A DNA stretch of 64,000 nucleotides from Acanthornis magna. Its lineage: Eukaryota; Chordata; Aves; Passeriformes; Acanthizidae. Position 1 is the first letter of the stretch, and the number at the start of each line of letters is the position of its first letter. Below, in pieces: positions 13,401 to 24,899 of this stretch. The notes beneath the pieces were generated by a model, which was given only the letters and a program-made list of their open reading frames with translations, was not told the origin of the DNA and ran no database searches. The stretch is from contig JAWUZG010000056.1 in NCBI GenBank assembly GCA_036785705.1, positions 4,093,001 to 4,157,000 on the forward strand, read 5' to 3'. Position numbers and translations under genes: made by a program.

Positions 13401-16400
13401 AGCAATAATTTGCAGCAAGATTTTTATGTAAGTGTCCCCCTTACATGGGTTTTGTGCAGAAGGGAAACATATGGTTCTGAAAGAGCATTAATACCCAGGT
13501 ACAGCTGGTCCTTGAAGATTTTAAGTGATCTAGATAAAAATAATGATCAAATGCCTCCCAAGGGAAACTGTGGCTGTTCTGACACAGTTCTTTATAACAA
13601 GTGTAACACTTACAGGGAGACATCTATGGAGACCTAAGAATAGAATGAGGATTGTATTGGCAAAAGAAAAATAGACATATAAGCAAATAAGACAAAAATA
13701 AACCCCTCAACATGGCCAGCAGTGGAGAACTTAATCACAGTCCACCAGGTTGCCAATGAAGAAAAGCAAACTGATTAATTCATCTATTGTTATTAGTTAA
13801 TGCAACAACCAAACATTTCTCCATGACAGCAATGTCTCTGCGCCAGGTTTTTATTATCCTGCGGCACTGGCACTCTTAAAAATCCTATTACTCAGAGAGT
13901 TTACATTGATTTAAAACAGAGTTTTGTTTGCTGGATATAAAGACAGCCATCACAAAAAAATTAGAGTCAGATATTAGGTGAGTATCAACCCTATTTCCTA
14001 TTCAAAAGATTCACTGGATTTAAAGAAAAGTTGGTTTTAGAGAAGGAAAGATCTAAGGCAACAGATTTATTTGAGGATATGATCCCAAATAATGGTGTTC
14101 AATCTTTATTTTCATTGTACAGACATATCACATAGTTCCAACCATACTTATTCAGGCTTCATTACTGCATACTCCAGAGCCCCAAATGGAAGTGCCAGAG
14201 CTGAGACTGGACACTGTCATTAACTGCTCTTGTGCAGGGTAAGATTTCCCAAGGTATGTGCTCCCAGGAGAGACCAGATTGCCAAAGGCATAGAGAATAA
14301 ACTTGATAGAGAGAATGTGAAATTCAGAACAGAAAGTTCACAACAGAAGGTTTAGGGAACCTGGAAAATTTATGAATCTCCTATAGTTTCATGACTGCAA
14401 GAGGTAAATTAAAGAAGCAGTAGAAAGTTAAGAGGAAAGATGGAAGAGAATTGTATTATCCAGGCAGTGCTCTGAGAAGAGGAGCCTTGTCTCACTGTCA
14501 TTGCTAGCAAATCCAAAGCTTACTGTCAAATACAAACAAGAAAGCTAAACCACAGAATCAGAAGCCGTGGGCCAATTCTGCATAAATGAAGTTATGTTTT
14601 GCAGGACTGCTCAAGGTAAAAATCCATCTAAAAAATGAACCACTATCCCATCTATATTTACAGCAGCAATGAAAATGAAGTTGCTAATACAAAATAAATA
14701 CAAATCCATCATTTTTCCTGAATTCTGCAGAAAGAATGTATGCAGATGAAGTGCAAATCTAGTCCTGGGGCTGCCACTGGATAACATGCCCCTAACTAGA
14801 AGGATTAGAACTACCATGACATAAGAAATCCTAAGCTAATTTGGAAGTAGAACAGCTGAAGAAAGGCTGTTAACAGAAGCTGGAATTAGAATGCGAGGTT
14901 AAATTGCTCCAGATTATTTCTATCTGTGCTGATAGTGGTGCCAGATGTGAAAGTCTGGGTGAGATCACCATCTTTGACTCCACCAAATCTTTCAGAAGTC
15001 AGGAAGTCTAGGAGGCAAGATCAGAGATATTATACCTACGAGTGTAACAAGAAAATGTTCCTCTTAACTTTCTCATGTAAGATTATAGCAATAAAAAAAT
15101 GGGAAAAAAATTCTATTAAGGGAGGTATTTTTTTTTAATGAGGAGACTGAATATATTAAGGAGAAGCACAAGGTTTAAATTACGGTAATTATTTTAAAGT
15201 AACTGAAAGTTGCTTCACAGATTTTTAACAAAATATGTAGGTCCAAGCTGCAGTCTTGTCCTATAATATCTGCGTGTGTATTTTATAACGTTACAGGTTA
15301 TTAAACATGTCGATGTATAAAAACATGCAGAAATGTTGGCTGCTCATAGATCATACAGCAGGAAGAAATACTAGCTACATAACAAATTAGTAACAGCTGG
15401 ATGGTTTGGAACCAGAAGGCCTAAGATGCCAGTACAGGGCAAATTTCACTCAGTTTACGAAACAAGACTACTTTACCTAGGGCAATAAAACAATGCTTCT
15501 GGATTGGATTTTGCAGAACCCGGGGCTCCCTTGTGAGACTGCATGATAACTTAGGCATGACAAAGATGTCACAGGATCAGGGAGCCCAGCAGAGAAATTA
15601 AGCTGCCTGGAAAGATTCTGACTTGAGAAATTCTGATTGCTTGAAGAGTTGAAATGAATAAAGGAATTAAGCTTGAGGTTACAAAATTAAAAATGGAAGT
15701 CGATGCTTTTGTGCTGTAGTGTGTCTTTATGAATATTTGATTTCTTTAAGAAATAGAGCTGTATTCTGTCATCTTTTATCTTTAGAAAGATTTCATTGCA
15801 TGAAGTGCTTAAGATTTTCGGTTTTAGATTCTCTTTTGGCAGAAGGGTGGCTTTTTTCAATGGAAAGACTTTTCAGCTGTAATGTCATATTTCAAAAGAA
15901 ACTTTTTTTGCTGTGTTTTGCTCTTTCCCTTTGACAGCCATCATTGCTGAGTAATGCCCAGGGTCATACTTTTGAAAAGCAAATTCTTCCTTTGCAGCAT
16001 TGCTGCAGGACCTATGGCAGAGAGCATATCCAGAGAACTAGGTGCTTCTCCTTCTGTAAGATATAGTTTGATGTCTCATATCAACCTTGATATCTGGCAG
16101 AAGAGTGCCAGATACAGATCACTAAAGAAATACAAAAGCGAATATCAGCAACTGTAGAAATGGTTTTAGGGATATATACACATACATTCATAGGTATATA
16201 CAATTTTGAAACATTAAGCAAGAAATGCATTAAATGTAAGGTAATTTGTCCCACCAGAAAGCATACAGAAAGCTAGTCCAGGTCATTACTTGCTCAGATA
16301 GAACTCCAGACTGAGCCAAAATCTTCACCACAGGGTGCAGAGAGCTTCAACTGAAGTCAAGATATTGACCCAAAGTATCAAAGATAAAATTAGTCTGGAT

Positions 16401-16861
16401 AAAAAGTCCTGAAATAATGCCTAGATAGCAGTTATTTTCCGAACAGAATTTATTACCAGAACAAAACTCAGAAAAAACCTCCAAACTTCTCATATCTTTT
16501 GGCAAAACATCAGTATATTTAGTAAAATACAATCAATTTCTCATGTAACAGATTTCCACCCTTAATAAATCTTAGTACAAAAAATCACTAGCATTCAGCT
16601 CATACTTAGTGTCAAAATTGGACCAGTATCTCTAATAGGATGTTAAGCATTAATATAGCATTGGAGAGGATTCAGGTCCTTCATTGCTAAATCCTGCTTC
16701 AACAAAACAAAGAAATTCTATTACTTGCAGAGAAAGCAGAAGTGGACCTTAAATCACATTATAATTCAACAGACAATCCTGGTACAAGAGTAGGGGGTTT
16801 TGCCAGTGAGGCTGATCAATTAACAAATCCTGACTGTGACGGTTACTTTTGGGGTTATTAG
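10418..16861. other. AT-rich stretch without a supported gene
   Basis: No recognisable exon, RNA gene or transposon. A (CAG)6 run lies at 12478-12495. Short open frames on both strands (for example 11985-12272 on +, 14611-14817 on -) have no domain and no convincing splice sites. Confidence 0.5.
12478..12495. repeat. (CAG)6 microsatellite
   Basis: Six uninterrupted CAG units. It is not inside a supported coding frame. Confidence 0.9.
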
Positions 16862-17140
16862 ATGGGGACAAACTTTTAGCAGGGCCTGTTATGATAGGAC
16901 AAGGGGTAGTGGTTTTAAACTGAAGTAGAGTCAATTTATATTATGTAGAAGAAAGAAATTTTTTACAGTGAGGGTGGTAAAACACTGGCACAGGTTGCCA
17001 AGTGAGGTGGCAGATGCCCCATCCCTGGAAACCGTTAAGGTCAAGCAGGATGGGGCACTGAGCAACCTGGTCTGCAGTGAGGTTTGGACTAGATGACCTT
17101 TAAAAGGTCCCTCCCAATCCAAACTATTCTATTATTCTAT
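16862..17140 (+). mobile_element. CR1 LINE, 5'-truncated 3' end
   Basis: Text typical of the avian CR1 3' region: a GATAGGACAAGGGG block, then GAAATTTTTTACAGTGAGG, then the CCATCCCTGGAAAC block, then TTGGACTAGATGACC. It ends in the CR1 octamer-like tail ATTCTATTATTCTAT. There is no poly-A tail, as expected for CR1. It is a 5'-truncated dead copy in plus orientation. Confidence 0.93.
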
Positions 17141-20100
17141 TTTTACAGTCATATGGGAGATTTTTACAAGGATCTTAAAATTTTTCCCATTTATAATTTG
17201 ATTTCCACTCCCCTGTTCCAGCGTTTTTGTTCAACTGGTTTTATAGTTGTCCAAGATAAAATATGACTAGTTGGTGTATGACATGTTACCTCTGCAGTAG
17301 ATGAACATATTTTGATTTCTACAGCACTGAGTCAGCATTCTGATGAGTTAGCATTTATATTCCCGACAGCTGTTTATTCCTCTCAATGTAATTTCAGAGA
17401 TAAATGTCCAGAAGGGCTTTGCTGCCCCAGATCTATCAGAAAACATATTTAAGATATTCTGTGGTATTTAAATCATAAAAAAAAATCTTCTTCAGTAATG
17501 CTAGGACAAAAAGTGCTTAATTTTTAACATTAAATAACTAATTTAAACCTTACTATATTATTTTGAAGTATAATCTGGTGAAAAGTCAAAGTATTTTTAT
17601 TTTCTATGCAAAATCACATCATTGATTTCTAGGGGCTTTATAAATTTAAGAAACATACAGAAACTTCCAATCAGTATTTTTACTTTTCTCGTTTTATTTA
17701 GTGTTGAGAAAATAGCCTTGAGAAGAAAAGAATAGATAAGAACCAGTGCACATAAAGGACCAAATGGTTCCTGGAACAGCTGATTGATTGTGTCTTACTA
17801 AAGCCATGGGAGTAGTTGGCACAGTGAAACATAAATCCTGATAGAAGGCAGAACCAGTAGATGAGGATTCACTGAATTCTGAAATTCTTCAGGTAATGCC
17901 ACAGGGGTATTTTGGCAAATGTGGTGTAGGCTACTGTCATTCCTATGAAGTCACTTTGATCTGCATTTTTGTTTTTAGTCTTCTTGTAAAGCAGGGCACA
18001 TATTGCACCTCCTATAGAATTTATGGGGTGTACAACCTGTTTTAGCTCAGCTGCTTTAGCTTTGGACTTAAGAGTAAACTCTTTCTAGAAGATGTTTATT
18101 CTAAGCATTCTTCTGATAGATTTGCATTTACAATATGGTAGGGATATGAAAGTTACTGTTAGCAAGATTATAGAGGTGCCTGTTACCCATGCAAAAATAA
18201 AATCCAGTTCTGAATCCCATTAAATTAATGTTTTTAATCATATATAGTGGCAATTAAATCTACAGATTACTTATGATTTTGTTAAAATAATAAATACTTA
18301 ATTGCTCTGTCCTTTCAGACTTCATTTTGCTTTGTCACAGGACAAAAAGAAAAAATTTCTATTTGTTTTGTTCATATTCTCTATTACCTAACTTTTGCCT
18401 TATCCTAATCTCTAGTCTAAATCAAACAGTTCCTTTTTTCAGACTCAGAAAGATATCTTTGCTTATTAAACTAATAATATATTTTGCCTAATATTTTTTA
18501 TTTTGTTCTTATTGATTTTTTTTCTTCTTTTCTGGGACAGAGTATAAAAAACAGTGAACAGTATTAGAGAGGAGTTTTCCAATGGATTCTTTTTGCACCA
18601 TAATACTTTGGCTGCTCTAGACCACCAACCACCAGTTCTTACTGAACTTTCTGTATTACCGGCAAGTACTTTTCAATTTTTTTCCTCCCATGGTATCTAT
18701 AAGTTTAGAAATAAAGATAATAGGCCAAATTAACTTGCAGGTGATTCCATTCATCTCATTCATAGCTGGGTCCATAAATGAGCATGCAAACCAATGAATA
18801 AAACCATCATGGTTACTACTCCAGTAAAGTAAGGCTTTTAAAATACAAGCAGTACTTTTGATGCTAAACTCCTTAAGAAAACACCGAAACGTAAATGTTA
18901 TTACCCTAGGATTTTTTTTCCTAAGTGCTTACTTATGTCAATAAATGAGGTTAAACAGGGGGTGAAAATCTTCTTCAATGTACACCTGTGAAACTAAGCT
19001 GTGATGCAAAATTTATTGTGGAAAGAAACCATCTTGAATCTAAGCATTCAAGATCATTTATTTGGCTGTGACACATATACCATAAAAAAACATGTAAGTA
19101 GAAGATAATAATCTTTTTGATCTATTAATGAAAATTTATTTGGGCCATTTCTGTACAAGTGTTGCATTGCCAATACAGACTAATGTATAGCTGTCTCAAA
19201 AATCATTAAATGCATCTTGAAATTGAACACTGGTTACAAATTATTATTATCCCTTCTAAAATCAATTCATAATTCCTTTTCTGTCTTTGTCAGTTTTCTT
19301 CTGGCATTATGAAACATCCTGAAGATTGCAGTGCCTGTACTGCAATTTTGTGGATGTTTGTTCAACATCCCACTTAGGTTTGAAAATATAGTGAAGAATG
19401 GCCATCAGGGTCAATACACTTGTATAGGAAGTGTTCTCAGTTTAATGCTTTGCTTTATTCCCAGCTCAGTCTTAAAAGACATGGAAAAAGAAAAGTAATT
19501 TGATTAATTGAAACGCTGCTTTAAGTGATCGTGTGAATAGCTCTCTGCCTCTTGAGAAATCATTAGCTTGCACAGCAAACAGCTACATATACTCTCACTG
19601 CAGGAACTCTAAAAACTTTGTGCTGACATTTGCAAGACTATTCATGCTATATACAACACAAATATTCCCAAACACTGTACTAAATACACACATTGTAAAT
19701 GATACCAAAAGCAACAATTTTTTTTTCCCCTCATAAACTGAGTATCTGTTTCTTGGGGCTGTTGTTACTTTAGGGCTTCAGTGCCTGGAGCTCCCAGGTG
19801 ACACTGATAGAGATTTATTCTGGCCTGGAAGTATTTACAATCTAAGTATGTCTTTATGGAAGTATTGCTATGACAAAAAGGTCAAAATTATGTTATTACA
19901 TATAGTTTAATGCATTTTTTCCTCAGCATGCAAGCAGAGCATATGCCAACAGCACTCAGAGAAGAAATATTTTTATGGCAGTTTTATGATTCAGTGCTGT
20001 TAGGGCTGGACAGTAGCAAATAATATGTTATTAATATTACAAAGGTAATCTTTCTAAGTATAGCCAAGTCTTAAGACACAAGGCTTCTGTGAGAAGGTTT

Positions 20101-22229
20101 TACTAAGATGCACTTGTGTTATGTATGATCTCTTACTCAAAGACTGGTTTAAATGTAAGTCAAGTTACAGCGAGGATATGTACATCCTCCAAGTGACTCC
20201 TCAGCACAGTGACAGTGGGTATGCACACTGCCAGCTCCAGCTCGTCCCTCACATACTCCTTCTCAAACCCGAGACTTCCATTTCATTAATCTGTACCAAA
20301 ACCCCTCACTTTTGTAAGAGGAAACCATCAGAGCAGAGAAGAGTCATCTTAAGGCAAGCCTGTTGGGTGTCTGGCCAGGCAGCTGTGAGACCTGACCCCC
20401 TGTCTGTGTCTGCTCTGCTATAACAATGCCAGCTGTGCCTGGGAAGCACAAGGAATGGAAAAAGGCTCCCCAGGATAGTGAAGAGATGGCTTAAGTTGCA
20501 TATTGAAGCCCCATCACAGCCCCCAGAGTGTGAGATTTAGCTGGAATACCACTGTACTCTAATGTTTTCTGATGCAAAGAACAATCTTTTGGACATTCCT
20601 TGCCAAGCAAAAATAAGTTTGAGACTGCAGTAATTAACTGTAAAAGCCAAAAATTAGGGAAATTCAAAGATGGAAAAAAATGTTTTCAAGGCCAAAAGCT
20701 TTCTTTCAGGTTTTGTTGAAAACAAAATTCAGGGAGAATAGATAAGTGGGGTCTGGATATTTTGAGACATGGGATATTGTGTGAGAAAGCATACATAATT
20801 TATTGCTATGGTAATGGTTGCCACAGTTGGTATCTTTTGTGGAAAAAAAATAAATTCTGTAGAAGTATAGTTACATAAGCAACTGCTACTTCAGTCACAA
20901 GAGCCATTTCTTTATCTATAATATCATAGAACTTCTCATATTTTACGCAAAGGGAGCAGTTTACTGAAGTGACAATTTATACAGAGGAAATGTAGATTAC
21001 TCTGAGCTCAGCAGGCTACTAAAGAAAGAGTCTGGCCTTTACTATGATGTACTGTACTTACAGTACAATTAACTACGGGGTCTGATAACTGCTAATGTGC
21101 CAACACTTGCAAGAAATTACAATAAGAGACTGGAAAGTACTTCTAATGGTATTTCTAAAGTGGAAATACCCTTAATACTTGGGAAAGACACTTGTTCTGA
21201 GCTCTTTCTTTTCTCTTCTCATCCTCCACTTCTCCTTTACACTTCTTTCTACTGCTGACTATAGCCATGGCTTATCTGTTCCAGGTTCCAAACTGAGATA
21301 AGCAGCTTCCTGTCAAATAAGCCAATGCTGCTGGATGAATTGACCTTGACATGACTGCTGTGATGCCAAAAGCCACAAGCCAATGGTGACAATTGTTATG
21401 TGTGTCACGGCTAATTTGTATTGTTGACGCATGTCATAAAAATACCAGGTGGTAAAGACACAAAGGAGTGCAGTCCCTTGGTTCCTCAAAATCTAAACTC
21501 TTGAACCTCAATTAACACTTGTGATCAGGAATAAAACCTTTCCATATGCATGTTACCTGTGGTATTAGCTCCCAGTTGGCAAAACACATTTGCCTGGAAA
21601 ATACATGCAAAATTAGGGATGGCACCCTCAAAGCAGGAATACTGGCAGGGTCTGGGACATGCCAAGTAGCAGGTGTTTGGAGTAAGCCAGTCAAGGTTTT
21701 GTCACAGTATTTGCTGGCAAGAAATGGCTGTTTTTCTTGATCCTTGATTGCACTGGCTCAATGCATGCTCTCTTGCAGAATATGAGGAGGCGCATAATCC
21801 ATCAGAATTTTCTCTTAGAGATTCTTCCCACATAAATGTCATCAGGAGAGCAGGATTTTTTTGTATTTCCAATACCACTCCAGATCATTCAGATGTGGAG
21901 AAAAACATGATCATTCATTAAGGAGCTCTGTACTGCAAGCACACCCCAAAACCTCTTTTGAGGACTAACTACTTCTCTAAGTAATCACTGGAAGTAGGAA
22001 AATATGAGGTAGATACAAGCACCAGAATAGCACACAGTATTCCAAGTGTGAGCAAATTGTGGCTTTATAGACTGGTATAATTATATTTCCTGTTTTGGTT
22101 TTGTTTTTTTCCCTTTTCTAAACATTTATATTTTTGGATTGCTGCCATGCACTGAGTTGATGTTTTTATGAAAATGTCGATCTGTCACAATCCGAAACTT
22201 TCGCTTCTGAGTAGTATCAGGCAACTCAG
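17141..22229. other. AT-rich stretch without a supported gene
   Basis: No gene seen. The one structural landmark is a perfect inverted repeat at 21048-21067 (9-base arms TGTACTGTA / TACAGTACA, 2-base loop). Open frames such as 20121-20423 (+) show no domain. Confidence 0.5.
21048..21067. repeat. Perfect short inverted repeat
   Basis: Arms TGTACTGTA and TACAGTACA separated by CT. No T-run or gene context gives it a function. Confidence 0.7.
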
Positions 22230-22515
22230 AGCTCATCACTTTATTCATAAAGCCAAGAACGCTTTATCCCACATACATCATTTCACATTTATCTACACTA
22301 AATTTCCTCTGCCATTTTATTAACCAGTTACTTAATCTTAAGGCCCATTTACAGTTCTGTGTATTCAGCTCTCACATGTCCTACACTGAGTAAATGTATA
22401 TCCTTAGCAATTTTTTCCACCTCACTGCTGAGATCTTCTTCCAATCAATTTCTGGGTTTGTTAAGAAAAATCAATCCCCTGCAGAATTCTGCTGGTGACT
22501 TCTCTCTGTGTTGTC
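22230..22515. mobile_element. Ancient CR1/L3-clade LINE relic
   Basis: The stretch with CACTTTATTCATAAAG, CATTTATCTACACTAAATTT, CTGCCATTTTATTAACCAGT, TTTTTCCACCTCACTGCTGA and CTGCTGGTGACTTCTCTC follows, in order, a conserved segment of old amniote CR1/L3-type LINEs. I recall the family from general knowledge and cannot run a search. Divergence is high and there is no intact frame. Confidence 0.6.
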
Positions 22516-23702
22516 CCCGTGATCACACGGTTGAAGGCTTGCTGCTGGGGAATGTGGCATTCGGCATGGGTCTGTAAAGGTGCTGGAGAGCTGCATGGTC
22601 CCTGATCTCAGATTTCCTGCTAAGAATCATCTGCAGTTCCGTGCTATGCACTGTCCCTTGCACTGGGATCCTGCACACCGGCAGGAGCTGATCCACCTGA
22701 TCTGTGACTTCCTCTGTGCCTGACACACTGGTCAGAAGTGAGGGGATTATTTGGCAGTTCCCAGCTGTGGAGGACTGTGCAATTTCTGTCAAGATTCTGC
22801 ATTAACTGAGGTCTTCTTGAAGGGGATTTTTTCTATATGCAGTCCAGACCTATGGTCTTCGTCATGTGATTTGACCCGTATGTTACATATCCCCCTTCAT
22901 GTGATCAGACACACATAAGAAAGAATGAACTTCAGAAATCTAACTTCTCACAGAAAGTAGGACACTAATAGCCTTTGCTAAATGAATGCATTGGGGCATA
23001 GAAAAAGTGTTTTAGAGCAAAGGAAGTTTAGTAGTACACAACCTTGTGACCCAGGACCCAGGTCTGTAGGGAAACTGTAGAAGATGAATAAAAAGTCCAT
23101 GGAAATATGATTTGTTTTCTTAAACATATGCAAAAAAAAGGAATAATATATAATCTGTTGGAATTGAGTGAGTACAGCCAAATAAATAGAACCTAAATGT
23201 TTGAATAGTTCAAACTGCACGGGCTTGATTTACCGCTACAGTGCACTTAATTTTGCTGTTTGCATATGGAAAGTGGGTATGAAGGTTTCTAAGTCAGCAA
23301 GGAATTGCAAATTCCCGAAGTGTGAAAATTATCGTATCTCTGAATTTGGGCTCGTACTCTTCACTGTTTTGTGTTTGGGTGCAATTTTTTCCTCTCAGGA
23401 GCACAGACTGAATTTTGTTTGCCACATTCAGTGAAGGAAAGGAAGTATTTGCCACTATGTCTTTGAAACATCGAAGTTACATTTGTGTGGGTTGGAAAGG
23501 AACATTGAGTCATTAGTGATGTTAGCAAATCAAACCAAGAAATGCTTCTAAACATCCAATATGTATCCTCTGTATCTCTGCGTGTGTGTGCGTATTGTGT
23601 CTAGGAAAAGTGGGCAAACAAGTCATTATGCTATTGTTACAATTCTAAATAATCATTCAGAGTTATAATTTCAAATAGGCAGCCAAGGAATTGTACTGTG
23701 GT

Positions 23703-23722
23703 GCAGTACCATCTAGTGGCCC
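23703..23722 (-). promoter_or_regulatory. Candidate CTCF-binding site
   Basis: The minus strand reads GGCCACTAGATGGTAC. This fits the CTCF core form CCACTAGATGGCAC with one mismatch (T for C). It is a motif match only. Confidence 0.35.
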
Positions 23723-23802
23723 CATTGAAATGGGCTTTACTGGAGACAAGTACTTGTGTTCAGTATTAACTGCCAAATGCTGCATTTGTTGATGCTTATT
23801 AC

Positions 23803-23827
23803 TATTATTATTATTATTATTATTATT
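23803..23827. repeat. (ATT)n microsatellite
   Basis: About eight uninterrupted ATT units. Confidence 0.9.
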
Positions 23828-24115
23828 CTGAAGGAACACAAAACACTTGCAAAAAATGACATAAACATTTTACTATCTAAATTAGTAATGATGTTTAGAG
23901 GTGTCAGATGCCAACATATGGCTGTCCAAATATATCATAAAAGTCTGGTGCTGTGGCTTAACTTCTTTTTCAATAAATGCTGTTTACATGATTTGTACAA
24001 ATTATTTTTTGTTATTTAAAGCAAAGCAGAGACTGTTGCCTTTACAGTAGAAGTTAGAATTAGCAATGAAGTTTTGCCACTTAAGCTTTTTTCCCTGTGC
24101 AAAATATTAAATTTT

Positions 24116-24268
24116 GAATCACATATCACATAATATTCTGAGTTGAAAGGGACTCACAAGGATCATCAAGTCCTACTCTTAAGTGACTTAAGGCAGTCAC
24201 ATATGGGATTGAACACACAACCTTGGCTGGGTTATCAGCACCATGTTCTAACCAACTGAGCTAATGTT
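24116..24268 (-). mobile_element. tRNA-Ile-derived SINE with CR1 tail (TguSINE1-like)
   Basis: Read on the minus strand, the head is tRNA-Ile-like. A-box text TTAGCTCAGTTGGTTAGAA is followed by a GGTGCTGATAACC anticodon-arm region and B-box text GTGTTCAATCCC. A short linker follows, then a CR1-type end (GACTTGATGATCC, AACTCAGAATATT, finishing in short ATGTGATATGTGAT-like repeats). This head-tail plan matches TguSINE1, a passerine SINE mobilised by CR1. Anticodon-arm changes and the missing 3' acceptor stem rule out a working tRNA gene. Confidence 0.82.
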
Positions 24269-24576
24269 GAAAATCAACTTATTTAACAGCTGTAAAACAC
24301 AATTCCAATAGATTCAGAAAAGCTTATTCTATAATGTAACTGAACCATTCTAAAATTTTAACATAAGTGGGAAATCCATAAATCAGACTTCAAATACGAA
24401 TTAATTACATGCACTATAAAGCATGTATCACACAATCATAATCCATTTACATGAAAATAGGAAAGCTGCGTGCAAAAATCTCTTGTTACTCACAGCGTGA
24501 AAATAGATGGCTTGTTTTATAACAACTACAAAAATAGTATCTGATTTTCACAGTTTGGATATTACTTATTCTGTTA

Positions 24577-24611
24577 ATTTATTTGACAGCCACTGTGGCT
24601 GTCAAATAAAT
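24577..24611. repeat. Perfect 16-bp-arm hairpin
   Basis: ATTTATTTGACAGCCA and its exact reverse complement are separated by only three bases (CTG). The 32 arm bases pair without mismatch. The loop is too short for a microRNA precursor and no element is recognised around it. Confidence 0.9.
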
Positions 24612-24877
24612 ATTGTTTCTTAATACATGGGAAAGTAACACATATATGTACTACTAAGAGTTGCCTGCTTCGGCATTTTAATTCTCAGTCAATAGCAGAA
24701 TAAAAGCCGTGGTTGGAGGAGAAAACAGAAAGTCTGAGGAAAATAATTAACTATTTTCTTTATGTTATCTACATGATTTTCATAGGACCAGCATCAAATG
24801 CCCAGTGATACTCGAGAGATAAAGTAAATAGAAAAAAATCCAACAACAAACCAACTGAAAACCCCAAAAGAGAACAA

Positions 24878-24899
24878 CAGCAACAACAACAACAACAAC
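24878..24899. repeat. (CAA)n microsatellite
   Basis: A short AAC/CAA run immediately after other CAA-rich text. Confidence 0.85.

Larger units (their letters stand above)
22516..24115. other. AT-rich stretch without a supported gene
   Basis: No supported exon. It contains the CTCF-like site at 23703-23722 and an (ATT)n run at 23803-23827. The minus-strand frame at 22523-22792 (89 codons) has no domain and partly overlaps the LINE relic boundary. Confidence 0.5.

Noticed and set aside
13391..13428. 38-base micro-exon between CCCCTACAG and GTAAGT
   Set aside because: Both splice sites look fair, but the block is tiny and isolated, with no neighbouring exon to join.
22523..22792. 89-codon minus-strand frame as a gene
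   Set aside because: It overlaps the edge of the LINE relic and has no splice or domain support.
24230..24268. tRNA-Ile gene on the minus strand
   Set aside because: The A and B boxes are present but the anticodon arm is altered, the acceptor stem does not close, and a CR1 tail follows. It is a SINE head.
24577..24611. microRNA precursor or intrinsic terminator
   Set aside because: The loop is three bases and the arms are only 16 bases. Intrinsic terminators do not apply to a vertebrate genome.
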